From: Aedes albopictus
Taxonomy: Eukaryota; Arthropoda; Insecta; Diptera; Culicidae
Assembly (NCBI RefSeq): GCF_035046485.1
Contig: NC_085138.1
Span: forward strand, 21,740,440 to 21,804,439
Direction: 5' to 3'
Length of the DNA stretch: 64,000 bases
The translations under genes and the position numbers were made by a program. Positions within the stretch are counted from its first letter, which is position 1, and each line of letters begins with the position of its first letter. Of the stretch, positions 29,815-41,058 are shown one piece after another. The notes beneath the pieces are model-generated. The model searched no databases. It was not told where the DNA came from and saw nothing but the letters and a program-made list of their open reading frames with translations.

Positions 29815-31928
29815 CCCGGGTAGAGCTTAATGGCAAAAGAATGGCAAATTTTACCATTAAAACAGAATGTTTGAATGGCAAAATATGTCATTTGTTTGTT
29901 TGAAATAAGAGTTAAAATAACAAAAATAATAACAAAATTTTGGTAGCAGAAAAACTTAAAAATAACTTATTTTGCCATTGTAATAACAAAGTAATGATAA
30001 AGCATGCGGATTAAATTAAAGAACAAAATAAGCTATTATTGAGATTTTGATAACAAAATAAGACCCAAATTAACTGTTATCGGTGAATAACAAAATAGGG
30101 TATATGTACCATTCCTTGGCCTAATTTGCAAGCCGCATTGACAATTTTGACCATAACTCATGAATTAATAGCACTAGAAATAATATGTTGATCCTATTAC
30201 ACACTCAAGGTAATGCATGATTCCCCAATTGGAAGTAAACTAACGTAAATATTCAAGAATTTACTTTATTAAGTTGAAAAGACTCGATGCGATGGTATGC
30301 AACGTTGGTCTATGGTACAAAAATTGGCCTATTAGAGGATACAACGTTGGCCTATTGTTTTCCATGCACTAGAACCACTGATTATCTATTTTTTTCAATA
30401 TTTCTGCTGAAGTATTATCTCTGTTTGTTCACCAATCTTACTTGTACATAATATTTTTGGAGCCAAATTTTCAAAAAACTGTAAATAAATTACTTAAACT
30501 TAAGTTCTTTCTTAATTTATTAACGAAAACAACGCAACCCTATTATTGTGTTATATTTTTACAGTCACCGTACACAAAATCTTTCTTCCTGTTTGTTCTT
30601 TCTGGTTCTTACGCAAGCAATGTTGTTGACGTCGCTTTATCGGTGTTGTTGACGTCACTTTACTGATGGGCCAAGATTTGGGTACATAGTGAAAAAAATG
30701 TCCCCAATATTCGGCCCACATTTAATTTGTAAAATATTTATTATTCGTTGAAAATAAATATACAAGTTCAAAATAGCGTCTTTGACCGTCGCATCAAATG
30801 TTCAGTTATTGAAAAGTCAGTTCGAAATGTTCCAGAATCATGCCATTTATGATCATGTGTATAGACTACCCACTAAGCCGAAGAATCATGGCGCCTACAA
30901 AAGCTAAACAAAGTGACATTTTCATTCAATTTTAATGCTCCAAAGTGCTAAAATTGAAACGAAATGGTACAGTTGTTTGCCGCATAGCTTTTCCGATATC
31001 CAGTTATGCGTGTTTGTTTGAGTTTTTGGTTAACGTTGAGATAGGCCGAACGAGGGGGCTATGCCAACGAAGCATCCCGATACCCTATGACATTCTTGAG
31101 TTATTGATAACAGAATTAGAACAAATCTAGCTGTGGCGAGCAAAATAATGGTAGGTTTAGTTGTTGAAATTCAATTTTAAAATAATGGTAGATTTAGTTA
31201 AGTAACAGAAGAAAGGTAAAATGAGCTATTTCTTTTTTGTTTCTTCAATAAAATTTAAGTTCATCAATCAATGTAAAAACAGTTTTATTTTGTGGAAATT
31301 TAAAACTCAAAACGAAACGAACTTAAAAATCAAATTCACTTTGATGAACGTAGCCACCGTTGCGTCGAAAAAGATAGATACGTCGTTGTACAAATTATAC
31401 TCTTTAATTGTTTGAGTTCTAAATTAACATAAATTGATGTGCATCAAATAGAATCCATTGCGAACCATTGGGAATCAAACACACAGCTGAGAATCCGGAT
31501 TTGTTTACTTTTGCGAGATACGTCGAATTGAAAAGTTATGCTTGAAATATACAATATAATAGTTAATGCTATATTAAGAGTAAAATATGTTATGGTGCCT
31601 AATGTTTATAAATAGTTTCTCACAATATCAAAATAATGGCAAATTTAGCTAGGAATGTAAATTATGTTATTGTTTTGATATTTTATACAATTCATTATGA
31701 AAGGTGCTAAATTGCAAGTTTTACCATGATAGTTTTTTTTTGTTATTGATGTGTTATTTAGCATTATTCATGAATAACATATCAATGACAAGATTTGCTA
31801 TGATTGTATATTTTGCTATTGATTTGCCATTTTAAGTTTTTCATAATAACAGAAGAATGGCAAAACGAGATATGATGGCAAAACCAGTTATTATTTTGTC
31901 CTTTGTTTGCCATTAGCCTCTACCCGGG
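29815..31928. mobile_element. 2.1-kb AT-rich TIR element with CCCGGGTAGAG ends
   Basis: The left end is CCCGGGTAGAGCTTAATGGC; the right end, reversed, is CCCGGGTAGAGGCTAATGGC. The interior is very AT-rich and packed with 'atggcaaa' and 'ataacaaaat' words. No transposase-like ORF exists (maximum about 74 codons). I could not define a clean target duplication, although GGATGG lies close by on both sides. Class unknown. Confidence 0.7.
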
Positions 31929-32497
31929 AAAGGATGGCTAGTTTCGGACACCTACGAAAGATGTAGACAGCTCTACGATCTCTCAGGCCTAGGTGTCACA
32001 GGAATTTTGGTGTTGCTAGTGGAAGGGTAATCTCCAAAGGATACGATTGGTAAACGTTCAGGTGCACAAAATATTATATGGTTGTGTTGAGAGTCTGCCT
32101 GCATTATTCATCTGGTTTGTTTTTTCATCTTAGTCGCTGCAGGACTAGGTGCCACCCAGTGGGTGGCCGAAAATCTGGAACAGGAAACGGTATTAACATC
32201 TTTTACGCTTACAACTCCAGCATCATTTGATAAACTTACTTGAATTCTTCCGAAACAAAATGTTCATTATCCGTAAACACACTGAAAACACAAACAAAAA
32301 CACAGAAAAAAAAAACAACTACATCAAATTTTGATCCTGGAATGTTCCTTGGCTACATTTGTTAGGAAAATTTCAAGATCAAAATTTAATGTGGTAGATC
32401 TCACGCCGTAACGCATCATTCCAAGCTGATCTGCCCACGGATTACAGGGTATGATTGCACTGATGTGGCATGTTCCCTTAAAAATGAATAACATGTA
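31929..32497. other. Unassigned DNA
   Basis: No gene. The phrase 'attgcactgatgtggc(g/a)tgtt' at 32454-32474 is shared with 29585-29606, a fragment of a dispersed repeat. Confidence 0.35.
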
Positions 32498-32537
32498 GTT
32501 GTACATTAGTTAAACGTATTTCGACTGTATGGTTGAT

Positions 32538-32649
32538 ACTCGAAGAGATGGCTTTCCAGTCTTGACAAAAATAAAAATACTGCTACTACTACAAGATAAA
32601 ATAGCAGTATTTTTATTTTTGTCAAGACTGGAAAGCCATCTCTTCGAGT
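32538..32649. repeat. Perfect 47-bp-stem hairpin
   Basis: The arms at 32538-32584 and 32603-32649 appear perfectly complementary around an 18-nt loop. The 14-bp phrase GTTGTACATTAGTT occurs on both sides (32498-32511 and 32648-32661). This looks like a recent snap-back duplication or a small foldback insertion. Confidence 0.85.
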
Positions 32650-32659
32650 TGTACATTAG

Positions 32660-32974
32660 TTGCAGTTAGATGGTTTGAAAGCGTTGCCGAATAATGAATA
32701 CATTAATAATTTGATCCACGTATTTATGCCTTATGCTTGACTGATTGATATGTGGCATCATAGCTGGTTATAGCTTAATATTTGCAATGGCTGCAGCATT
32801 AAGGTTTAAAGACACCCCGTTTTACGGTACTTCAAATACCAAACCATTTCATATTTCATTCCCCCCTGTTTAGGTCCGAAAAGTCAGAAAAAGAGCATGT
32901 AGCTTTTTTTTTTGGTCAAAAACTAGAAAACAACACTCAGCCAATCAAAACTAGATCGCTCCAATAGCTGATCG
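32660..32974. other. Unassigned DNA with an ACCGTAAAACGGGGTG motif
   Basis: The sequence 'gacaccccgttttacggtac' at 32811-32830 recurs in variant form at about 33990 and 60775. No gene is seen. Confidence 0.35.
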
Positions 32975-33514
32975 ATGATCGCGACCACTACCATCCGGTC
33001 TCCCCTGTATCTATCCCGTCCGCCTCCTAGTCCCTTCTCGCGCTTATTCAACCGCAATTCGGAATCAGACCCCCTTCATGGTCGTCATTTAGCTCCATCA
33101 CCGATCTCTCGCCACAAACAACCGAGGAAGAAAGGAGCATCATCGGGAAGCTTCGAAAAAGACCAAATGCACGGGAAAAGCGAACTGACTGACTCACAAA
33201 TTAGATCCGTCCATGTTCAGTCTCACTCCGGTCCAGTCCAGTGGGCACATCTTGCTGCTGCCAGCGTCATATTCGTCTCGTCTGGATCCGAAGATGTTGG
33301 GGCACCCTTCCTCCTTAGAGACGACGACGATGACAACAACATGGGGCAAGCGAAATTAAGGGGAACCGGCCGGTCTATCCAGCTCCACTATGACTATGAA
33401 GCTACGTTGCATAGGTACATGGCCCGATGGGAACCAGGGCTTCTCCATCATCTCGCAGTGTACCAAATTACACTTAACCGCATTCACCACGTGAAATTAA
33501 GCGAGGAGCAATGA
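32975..33514 (+). CDS. Hypothetical 179-codon ORF in a single-copy-like island
   Basis: An open frame in a GC-richer island, Pro/Ser-rich at the N-terminus, with a DDDDDNN run in the middle. No family is recognised and no splice context is convincing. It may be untranslated or intronic single-copy sequence that is open by chance. Confidence 0.15.
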   Translation: MIATTTIRSPLYLSRPPPSPFSRLFNRNSESDPLHGRHLAPSPISRHKQPRKKGASSGSFEKDQMHGKSELTDSQIRSVHVQSHSGPVQWAHLAAASVIFVSSGSEDVGAPFLLRDDDDDNNMGQAKLRGTGRSIQLHYDYEATLHRYMARWEPGLLHHLAVYQITLNRIHHVKLSEEQ

Positions 33515-33612
33515 AATACGGATAGACCTACAGTAGGTAGACCCTAGAAGACGTTTGATGCTGTGATGTTGACCAAAAGCGGACGGACGAACGGACGGAC
33601 GCAGGAAAAAAT

Positions 33613-33837
33613 GGATCTAGTGTAATTTCCAGAAAGCCAAGTACCGGCCCGCCGTGGTTGTGATCGGCTTCCTCTTTGTTACGATTTTATTTCATAACAT
33701 CTCCAACGCTTCCACTGACACAAAGCCCGGGGACTCGGCTCAGCTCAACATTCGATGTACAGAACTATGTCAATTTGGCATGTTTTATTCCCAATTTTGG
33801 ATCAAATCGCAAGGTCATCGCATGGTTCAGTGCGCGT
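33613..33837 (+). CDS. Exon-like segment with a hydrophobic helix (doubtful)
   Basis: It directly follows an acceptor-like 'gtgtaatttccag'. The frame reads KAKYRPAVVVIGFLFVTILF then HNISNASTDTKPGD, a basic start plus about 15 hydrophobic residues, as in type II membrane proteins. The frame then continues without a clear donor to a stop at 33837. It could be a host exon or a transposon remnant. Confidence 0.22.
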
Positions 33838-34139
33838 AGGTTCTGCGTTGCTTGATGGGTGTAACGTAGTGCTGGATGGCTTGAAAACCAATGGGAACTA
33901 CTACCGTTATGTAGTAGGTAAGGAGCAAGAACACGTTAAGATGAATAAACTTCCTCTTTGTGCCTCAACGTGCACATATGTATTATGGTTACCGTAAGAC
34001 GGGGTATCATTGATGAGCGGGTAACATTAATCGGCTTGATTCACCTCATGAAATGTTCAAACAAACAATTTTCGTCAAATCCGTTTATGACACGAATGGT
34101 ATTTCTTAATCTGTTATTATTTAGCTACATCGTCCTAGG
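33838..34139. other. Unassigned DNA
   Basis: No gene. Contains 'accgtaagacggggtatcattgatg' at 33990, a motif shared with 32811 and 60775. Confidence 0.35.
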
Positions 34140-35330
34140 GTGTTTCAGGAGGTTTCCATGTTGTCTCAGGGGCACTTCAAGGGATCTCAGAGGTGTTCAA
34201 GCAGCTCTTAGGGGGTTTTATGAGGTATCAGGGGCGCTTCAGGATGTCTTAGAGGCGTTTCAGGGAATCTCTGGGGCTTTTTAGGGGTTCCCAGAGGGTC
34301 TCAGAAGGGTTCCGGCGACGTTCCAACAGGTCTCAGGAGCAGGGTATGAAAAACGGATCACGCCGAAAAACAAACGCTTTGTCCTAAGCGGTGCATGTTG
34401 GTAACAAAGGCACTCCACAACAAACGCATGTCAGGCGGTGAGAGCAATAAAACAAACATCGTTTGCCGTGCGTGTGCCGATATTCCGGCTTTTCTGTTGA
34501 AATTTTCGACCCACACCATCGAATTCTTAAGCATTTGAACGAATCAAGACTCTTGCAAACCTCAGAGTCGAGTTTCAGTTGTAAAACAATGCGAAAATCA
34601 CGATGTGAATAGAACGAGACAAATATTCCTACCGTTTTTGTTGGGAACAAACTCGGAAGCGATTTTGTCATTATCTGCTAACGAAAAAACAAAGCGTTGT
34701 TGCCGTGCCTTCTTTGTTGCCTATTTTTCGCTTGCGGTGGCATATTCTGCGTACACTGCTCAGGAGGGTTTCAGGAGGTCAGGAGCACGTCAAGGGGTCT
34801 CAGTCGTGTATAAGTGGTCTTCAGGGGAGTTCCAGAGGGTCTCAGATGCGTTTATGAGGGTCTCAGGTAGAGTTGATGTGTACGAACTGTAGTCTGGTGC
34901 ATTGCATGTTTAGTCACAGGAGCACTGTACATTTTGATACCCATTATTGTTTTTTGTCTTAGATACAAACAGCACACGCAGCGCATGAGATGAGCTTCCC
35001 GGGAGCTATGTGCCTAGCTCGTACTCACAGGATGCGATTTTGAAGAACTAGGAGAAATGGGAAACTGTGGTCTCATGAGCGTTTGACAAGGTTTCAGGTG
35101 CGTTTTAGAGATATTTGAGGTTTCAGGGGGTCTCAGGGGGCTTCAGGAGTTCTCAGCGACATTTCAGGAGAATTCCAAGGGGATAAGAGTACTCGGTGGG
35201 GGGAGGTGTTAGAGGCGTACCACGGGCCTCAGTGGTGTTCCAAGCGGTGTCAGAGGAGTACCAGGGAGCCTCAGGGAAGCTTCAAGTAGTCCAAGCGGTT
35301 TACGGGCGTTTTAGGGGATCCCCTCCCCTT
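34140..35330 (+). repeat. Degenerate CAGGGG-type short-period repeats
   Basis: Phrases such as 'tttcaggag', 'tctcagggg' and 'gtctcagaggtgttcaag' recur every 15-30 bp at 34140-34330, 34760-34875 and 35085-35330. Unassigned DNA lies between. There is no exact unit, so this is an old or diffuse satellite-like sequence. Confidence 0.65.
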
Positions 35331-35334
35331 GGAA

Positions 35335-35950
35335 TACTCTGAATAAAGTTCGTGTAACACCACTGAAACGATCCTGAAAACTCCTTGTAGGGCTCCTGAA
35401 ATGTCTCAAAATGCCCCTGAAATTTCCACGATCCCATTGAACCGTTTTTTTTAATTCGTGATCAATTTGAAATGCCCCTGAAATCCCTTGGATTTGGAAC
35501 ATCTTTACAGTCTTGAAAATGCCTTGAATGCCTTGAAACCCTAAAACACATTGAAATGCTTCTGAAACCCCTTGTAACGACCTAAAACGGGTCCCGATAC
35601 TTCCCTCCTATTAACGCCCTTAAAATGCCATGAATCGCCTTTGAAACCTCCATAATCTCATTGGAATCCACTTGAAGTATTCCTGAATCATTACTCTAAC
35701 GTCCCTGAAAAGCCCTTGATGCGCCACTGAAATACTATCAAACGCCCCTAAATCCTCTCTGGACATCTTTGAGCATCTTGAAACCCTTTGAAACGCCCTA
35801 AAACCCCTAGAGACGCTTCTAAAAGGATCCTGAATCGTCCTTTAAACCCCTTGAAATGTTCCTGAAATCCCCGTAATACTATTGACACGCCCCTGAAATC
35901 CCCCATTGTAACGCCTGTGAAACCTGTCAGAACACCCTTAACATTTCAGT
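35335..35950 (-). repeat. Same repeat type in the opposite orientation (CCCCTGAAA)
   Basis: From about 35335 the words become 'cctgaaa(t)gcccctgaaa' and 'cccttgaaacgcc', the reverse complement of the preceding block. The strand switch is abrupt, near 35325. Confidence 0.65.
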
Positions 35951-36229
35951 ACTCGCGCCAATTTTTGTAACGCTAGCAACACTCATGCGTTCTGTAATAT
36001 CAGACCCCCTCAACTTCATGATTTTTTGGAAGCACGAATACAGCGCCATCAGCAAACTTGCGTGAAAATATAAAACGAAAATAGTGGCACAAGTATGCTT
36101 TGTTTTTCATGGTTACTAAGGTTGTTTTGTTTGTTATCACTTGGAATGGTCCACTGCACGATTTATTTCTGGCCTGCTTACTCTCACAGTAATTGTGACG
36201 TTTGAGCGCCGAGCGGTGCCGACACCGCT
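35951..36229. other. Unassigned DNA
   Basis: Nothing recognised. Confidence 0.3.
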
Positions 36230-39200
36230 TGAAAAAGATAAAAAGATGGAGTCCTAGGCAAAGTTGTTTGGTTGTTCAAAAACTTACAGATGATTGGCCG
36301 TTAAATTCGGAATTCAATAACTGGGCGGCGCTTGTGAGCACGAACATATTATATCTCATGTATTTCAGGATCCTGGTGACTTAGAAAGATGCGCTTCTAG
36401 TAAAATATTCAATATATGACTGCCGTTATATAAAATGCTCTATCTCAGGGCTAAACAAACTGAATGAAATTAACTTTTGAACATTTGTGACTAATGTATT
36501 AGCACAGACAAACAGACGTAACACCTAGAACAATTTTCGTGAAAAACCATCGCACTCAGGGAGACAAATTTCGATCGTTTGAAACAAAATTATTCATATT
36601 TATTCGGTAAACTGATAAAATGTTTAAAACTAAAATTTTAATTTTTAAAACTAACTCAATTACACATTTATTTCAATACCCATTGAGGAGCCCCCCGTTC
36701 CGCCGTCGAGAACATAAACAAAACTCACAAGTTCCAGCTGCAACATCAAACAAGATTTCCTCCTGCAAAAAAAGGTAAGGTTCACCGAAAGTCTCCACGA
36801 AATCTCGTTGTTTTCGGGAGCGTGAAATCTAATAGATGTATACATGATGTTGGCATTGAAAGTACAACACGGGAGGTGGGTTTTTTCAGCGAAGGAAAAT
36901 ACATTATAAGCCTAATGGGAAAACAAATATTTAAAAAAAACAAAAATATTTACATTTTTTTCTAACATAATCTGCCAGAAGATGCATTTTTGTTTTAAAA
37001 ATGGATTAAATTTGCTTCAAATGTGACGTCCGATTTGCTCCAAACAGTTTTATTTTTGTGGCCTGAACTAATTGACAATTTATTTGTATTTACCTCAAAT
37101 ATCAAGGACCTACAGGTGATGGGTCGTTTACTTCGAAATTCTTCCATTAAGTGGCGCTAATGATCGATCAAATTTCAAATTTAATATATCTGAGGACTCA
37201 CTTAGAAAGTTGGTGTCTTTAGCAATGTTGTTTGGTAGGTCAAGGGCTTACAGTTCATGGACAATTTGTTTTGAAATTTCGCCACTAGGCGGCGCTAGTT
37301 ACACATTTGCAAATATGATTTAATTTAATTTTTTTCAAAGAAGTATCACAGAGAACAGACGTCCAAGCTTATGTAGTGCACTTGTGTAAAGCATTGCAAC
37401 GGTTGTTTTGAAATAACTGGGAATGTGGCCATTACGTGGCGCTGGCAAATTTCGAATCGGGGTACAAATTTGCCGTTGTTTTACCTTTTGGCGCTAGTGT
37501 CACCAAGTGTGCACCCTAGTATAGTTCCGCCAAGAGAATGTGTTGGTTTTACTTGGAAAACATTAATTGAATTTTTGCTCAACTTGTTTCTTATTGAAAA
37601 TAATGAAACTAATTATCAATGGGTTGCTCAAATTTTGTTGCTGGATTAGTGAAATAATCATAAACATCTTTTTATTTAAGCAAATACAGCTCAGAATCTG
37701 AGTAGGAAAATTTAAAGGTGCGCTAGTGAAATATTTCTTCATAAAGCGCCATCATGGTGTCGAAACAAGTTTTTGAGTGGGAAAGTCACCGTTGATGTCG
37801 CTACTGAGCTTGTTTTTTCTTTACACAAGATTTTCAAGCAATTTTGTTCGAGCATGTTCGTCTGTTCTCTGTGGAAGTATCCAACAAACTGGAATTTTAT
37901 TTTCTTTGAACATATTCAAGTCAAGCCAAATGTTTTTTAAAGACCAATGTGTTAGCCATAAATGTGCAAAATTTCATTTCATTCGGTTCACTTAATCCTG
38001 AGATATAGCAGTTTAATGAAAAACACTCAAATATGACTATTTTTACTTGAATCGCTCTAATTTCATGTAAAGTTATCCATCGAGCCCAAATTTGTACCAT
38101 TTATGTATCTCAGGACTCTGATCACTTAGAAAGATGGTGTCTTCGGCAATGTTGTTTGGTTGGTTAAGGCCTTCCAGTTGATTAGTAGATTTGTTCAATA
38201 TTCTGCCAGAAGGCGGCGGTAGTTACAAATTGTAAGTCTTTGACCTACCAAACAATTTTGTCGAAGACACCATTTTTCTAAGTAATTAAGACACTGAGAT
38301 GTCTTCTTCTTCGTATTTATGGCTTTACGTCCCTACTGGGACTTGGCCTCCCTCGTTTCAACTTAGTGTTCTTAGAGCACTTCCAAAGTTATGAATTGAA
38401 AGGCTTTTTTTGCCTGCCATTGCATCAATTTGTATATTGTTAGGCAAGTACAATGATACGCTATGCCCGACCGGAACGGGAATTGAACCCGCCGTCTTCG
38501 GATTGGCGATCCATAGCCTTAACCACTAAGCTAACTGGAGACACTGAGATGTATAAGTTATAAAATTTGAATGCTCACTAGCGTCCCCTAGATGTGGAGT
38601 TCCACCAAATAACTTTGCTAAATACACAATCTTCCTAAGTAATCAGGTCCCTGAGATGTAGAACATATAACATTTATGTGCTCACTAGTGCCGGCTAGTG
38701 GTGGAATTCCGAATCGAAAGGCCATTCATCCATACGCCTTTGACCTGCCAAACAACTTTGCGAAGACACCATCTTTCTACACGGAGAAACGAAAGTACTT
38801 AAAAGAGAGTTCATTCCACCCAACTTCGAGGTTGCGCGCGGGAAGCCAATTTTGAGTTGATAGAGTCAATGTTGAGGTAGGTAGTTTGCATATAGGCGTA
38901 TACGGCCAAAGTACCTAGCGTCGAAGTGCTTTTTACTCAACCGTCAGTTCAAATTACTCAACTTTCGGTACTATGTCACTAACTCAATTTTGGCTTCCCA
39001 CATCGAACTCTCAAAGTTGGGTTGTTTTGCTATTCACTCTTTGACAACAATTTAAAGAGCGAATGAAAGAGGATGCAAAAAAGAACTCAAAAGTGAGTTT
39101 GAAAATACTCAAATTTGTGTTTTCTTGTTTTTCAGTGTAAGTAATCAGGATCCTGCAATATATGAGCTATAAAATTTGAATGTTCACTAGCGCCACCTAG

Positions 39201-39430
39201 GTGGAGAGCTCAGAACCATACGTATCTTAATCGGTAAGTCTATGACCTACCAAACAACTTTGTCAAATACATCATCTTTATAAGTACTCAAGATATTGAG
39301 TTATCTGAGATATAAATCTTATATGCTCACTAGCGTCGTCTATCGGTTGAAATATGAATTACTCAGGTCACCTCGTGTAGGTCCTTGATATCCCAAATAA
39401 CTTTGTCGAAGACACCATATTGCTACACTA
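36230..39430. repeat. Dispersed 'caaagttgtttgg' repeat, many copies in both orientations
   Basis: A unit of roughly 150-200 bp carries 'cttagaaagatg(g)tgtcttc', 'gcaaagttgtttgg', 'ggcggcgctagt' and 'atatctcagga'. It recurs at about 36230-36420, 37100-37330, 38095-38300, 38555-38790 and 39140-39420, some inverted. Related words occur at 52060-52420. The stretch between copies (37330-38090) is unassigned. Confidence 0.65.
38303..38539 (-). mobile_element. tRNA-derived SINE with a 13-bp target duplication
   Basis: The 5' head on the minus strand reads TTAGCTTAGTGGTTAAGGC (A box) and GGGTTCAATTCCCG (B box). The 3' tail is a (GAA)n run. It is flanked by GACACTGAGATGT at 38290-38302 and 38540-38552. 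It sits inside a copy of the 'caaagttgtttgg' repeat. The internal pol III promoter is expected to drive it. Confidence 0.88.
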
Positions 39431-39477
39431 TTAAAGTTTTGTAATATAATAGTTCACATTTAACTATCAAATATATA

Positions 39478-40435
39478 CAGGGTGTTAGGTTCCTGAGTGC
39501 AAACTTTTTAAGGGGTGATAGAGGACCATAAATGGTGAAAAAAATTGTTTTACGCATATGGTCAAATCTCAACCGTTACGTAGTTATTGAACTTCCCATG
39601 ATTTTAACTCTTATTGCCTTAACTGGCAATAAATTGAAAATGGTCAAACTTATCGAAGTTTTTTTGCCCTTATTCGAAAGATTATTGAATTTTCTTTCAA
39701 ATGACATCTTTCAAACGATTAGTTTAGTTAAATAACTAAGTTTTCTAGAGCAAAATAGCTAAAAATAGTGTATTTTTATTGGTTTTTGTCAATTATCTTT
39801 GAAACATGCATAATAAATTAAAATTCTATCTTAGGCAAAGTTGTGGCCTCTGTCACACTCTACAATTCGTTCTTTGACACCAAACTTCTAGTTCTTATCG
39901 TTTTCTTGCAATTTTGATTTAAATGTGCGGCACAATGCGCAAAAAAGTGTTTTCCATGACAGTTGCAAATTTATGATCTGAAATGCGATGTTAAAATTGA
40001 AATTGCAACAAAACGATAAGAGATAGAAGTTTGATGTCAAAGAACGAATTGTAAAGTGTAACAGAGGCCACAACTTTGCCTAAGATAGAATTTTGATTAA
40101 TTATGCATGTTTCAAAGATAATTGACAAAAAACAATTAAAATTCACTATTTTTAGCTATTTTGCTCTAGAAAACTTAGTTATTTAACTAAACCAATCGAT
40201 TCAAAGATGCTATTTGATAGAAAATTTAGTAATCTTTCGAATAAGGGTAAAAAAACTTCGATAAGTTTGACCATTTTCAAGCTATTGCCAGTTAAGGCAA
40301 TAAGAGTCAAAAACATGGGGAGTTCAATAACTACGCAACGGTTGAGAATTGAACATATGCGTAGAACAAATTTTTCACCATTTATGGTCCTTTATCACCC
40401 CTTAAAAAGTTTGCACTCAGGAACCTAACACCCTG
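39478..40435. mobile_element. 958-bp foldback element with very long arms
   Basis: Each end reads CAGGGTGTTAGGTTCCTGAG, with TA outside (39476-39477 and 40436-40437). The arms are complementary with scattered mismatches for about 450 bp almost to the centre near 39957. No transposase ORF. The TA target suggests a Tc1/mariner-related system (inference). Confidence 0.85.
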
Positions 40436-40583
40436 TATATAGTGCGTTCTTCATAATGCGATTTTCAATTTTCCGCATTACAAGGAGTTATACTGTTTTC
40501 AAAATAGACATAATATTCCAATTAAGTAGCTTATCGATTACATTTGGGTTTGGCATCAAAAGAAAACTTGATTACAGATTAGT

Positions 40584-41045
40584 CTCTCTCTCTCTCTTCT
40601 TGGCGTAACGTTCTCATTGGGACAAAGCCTGCATCTCAGCTTTTTTTTAACGAGATTTTTAGCCCTTGGCTAGTTCATTTCGGGACCCACGCTTTACTTC
40701 CCTTCCGAAGGAAGAACTCACATTTTGCGAGTTTTTCAGGAGTGGGATTCGATCCCAGGTCCTCGGCGTGATAGTCAAGTGTTCTAACCATCACACCAGG
40801 TCCGCTCCACCCTCAGCTTAGTGTTCTATGAGCACTTCCACAGTTATTAACTGAGAGCTTCCTCTGCCAATGACCATTTTGCATGCGTATATCGTGTGGC
40901 AGGCACGAAGATACTTTTATGCCCAAGGAAGTCAAGGAAATTTCTTTTACGAAAAGATTCTGGACCGACCGGGAATCGAACCCGTCACCTTCAGCATGGT
41001 CATGCTGAATACCCGTGCGTTTACCGCCTCGGCTATATGGGCCCT
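40584..41045 (-). mobile_element. Feilai-like tRNA SINE (host of a nested SINE)
   Basis: The head on the minus strand is GCCCATATAGCCGAGGCGG (A box) and GACGGGTTCGATTCCCGG (B box). The end is ...GTTACGCCAAGAAGAGAGAG. The flanks ATTACAGATTAGT at 40571-40583 and 41046-41058 are a 13-bp target duplication. The resemblance to mosquito Feilai SINEs is from memory of the family's layout. Confidence 0.85.
40643..40811 (-). mobile_element. Second tRNA SINE nested in the first
   Basis: 169 bp on the minus strand with the head GCGGACCTGGTGTGATGGTT (A box), GGGATCGAATCCCA (B box) and a short A-rich tail. The host SINE phrase CTCAGCTT is duplicated at 40635-40642 and 40812-40819. This records two separate retropositions. 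Confidence 0.82.
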
Positions 41046-41058
41046 ATTACAGATTAGT

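Noticed and set aside
38470..38539. tRNA-like A and B boxes
   Set aside because: Part of a SINE with a target duplication; no complete tRNA cloverleaf. The same holds for 40730-40811 and 40960-41045.
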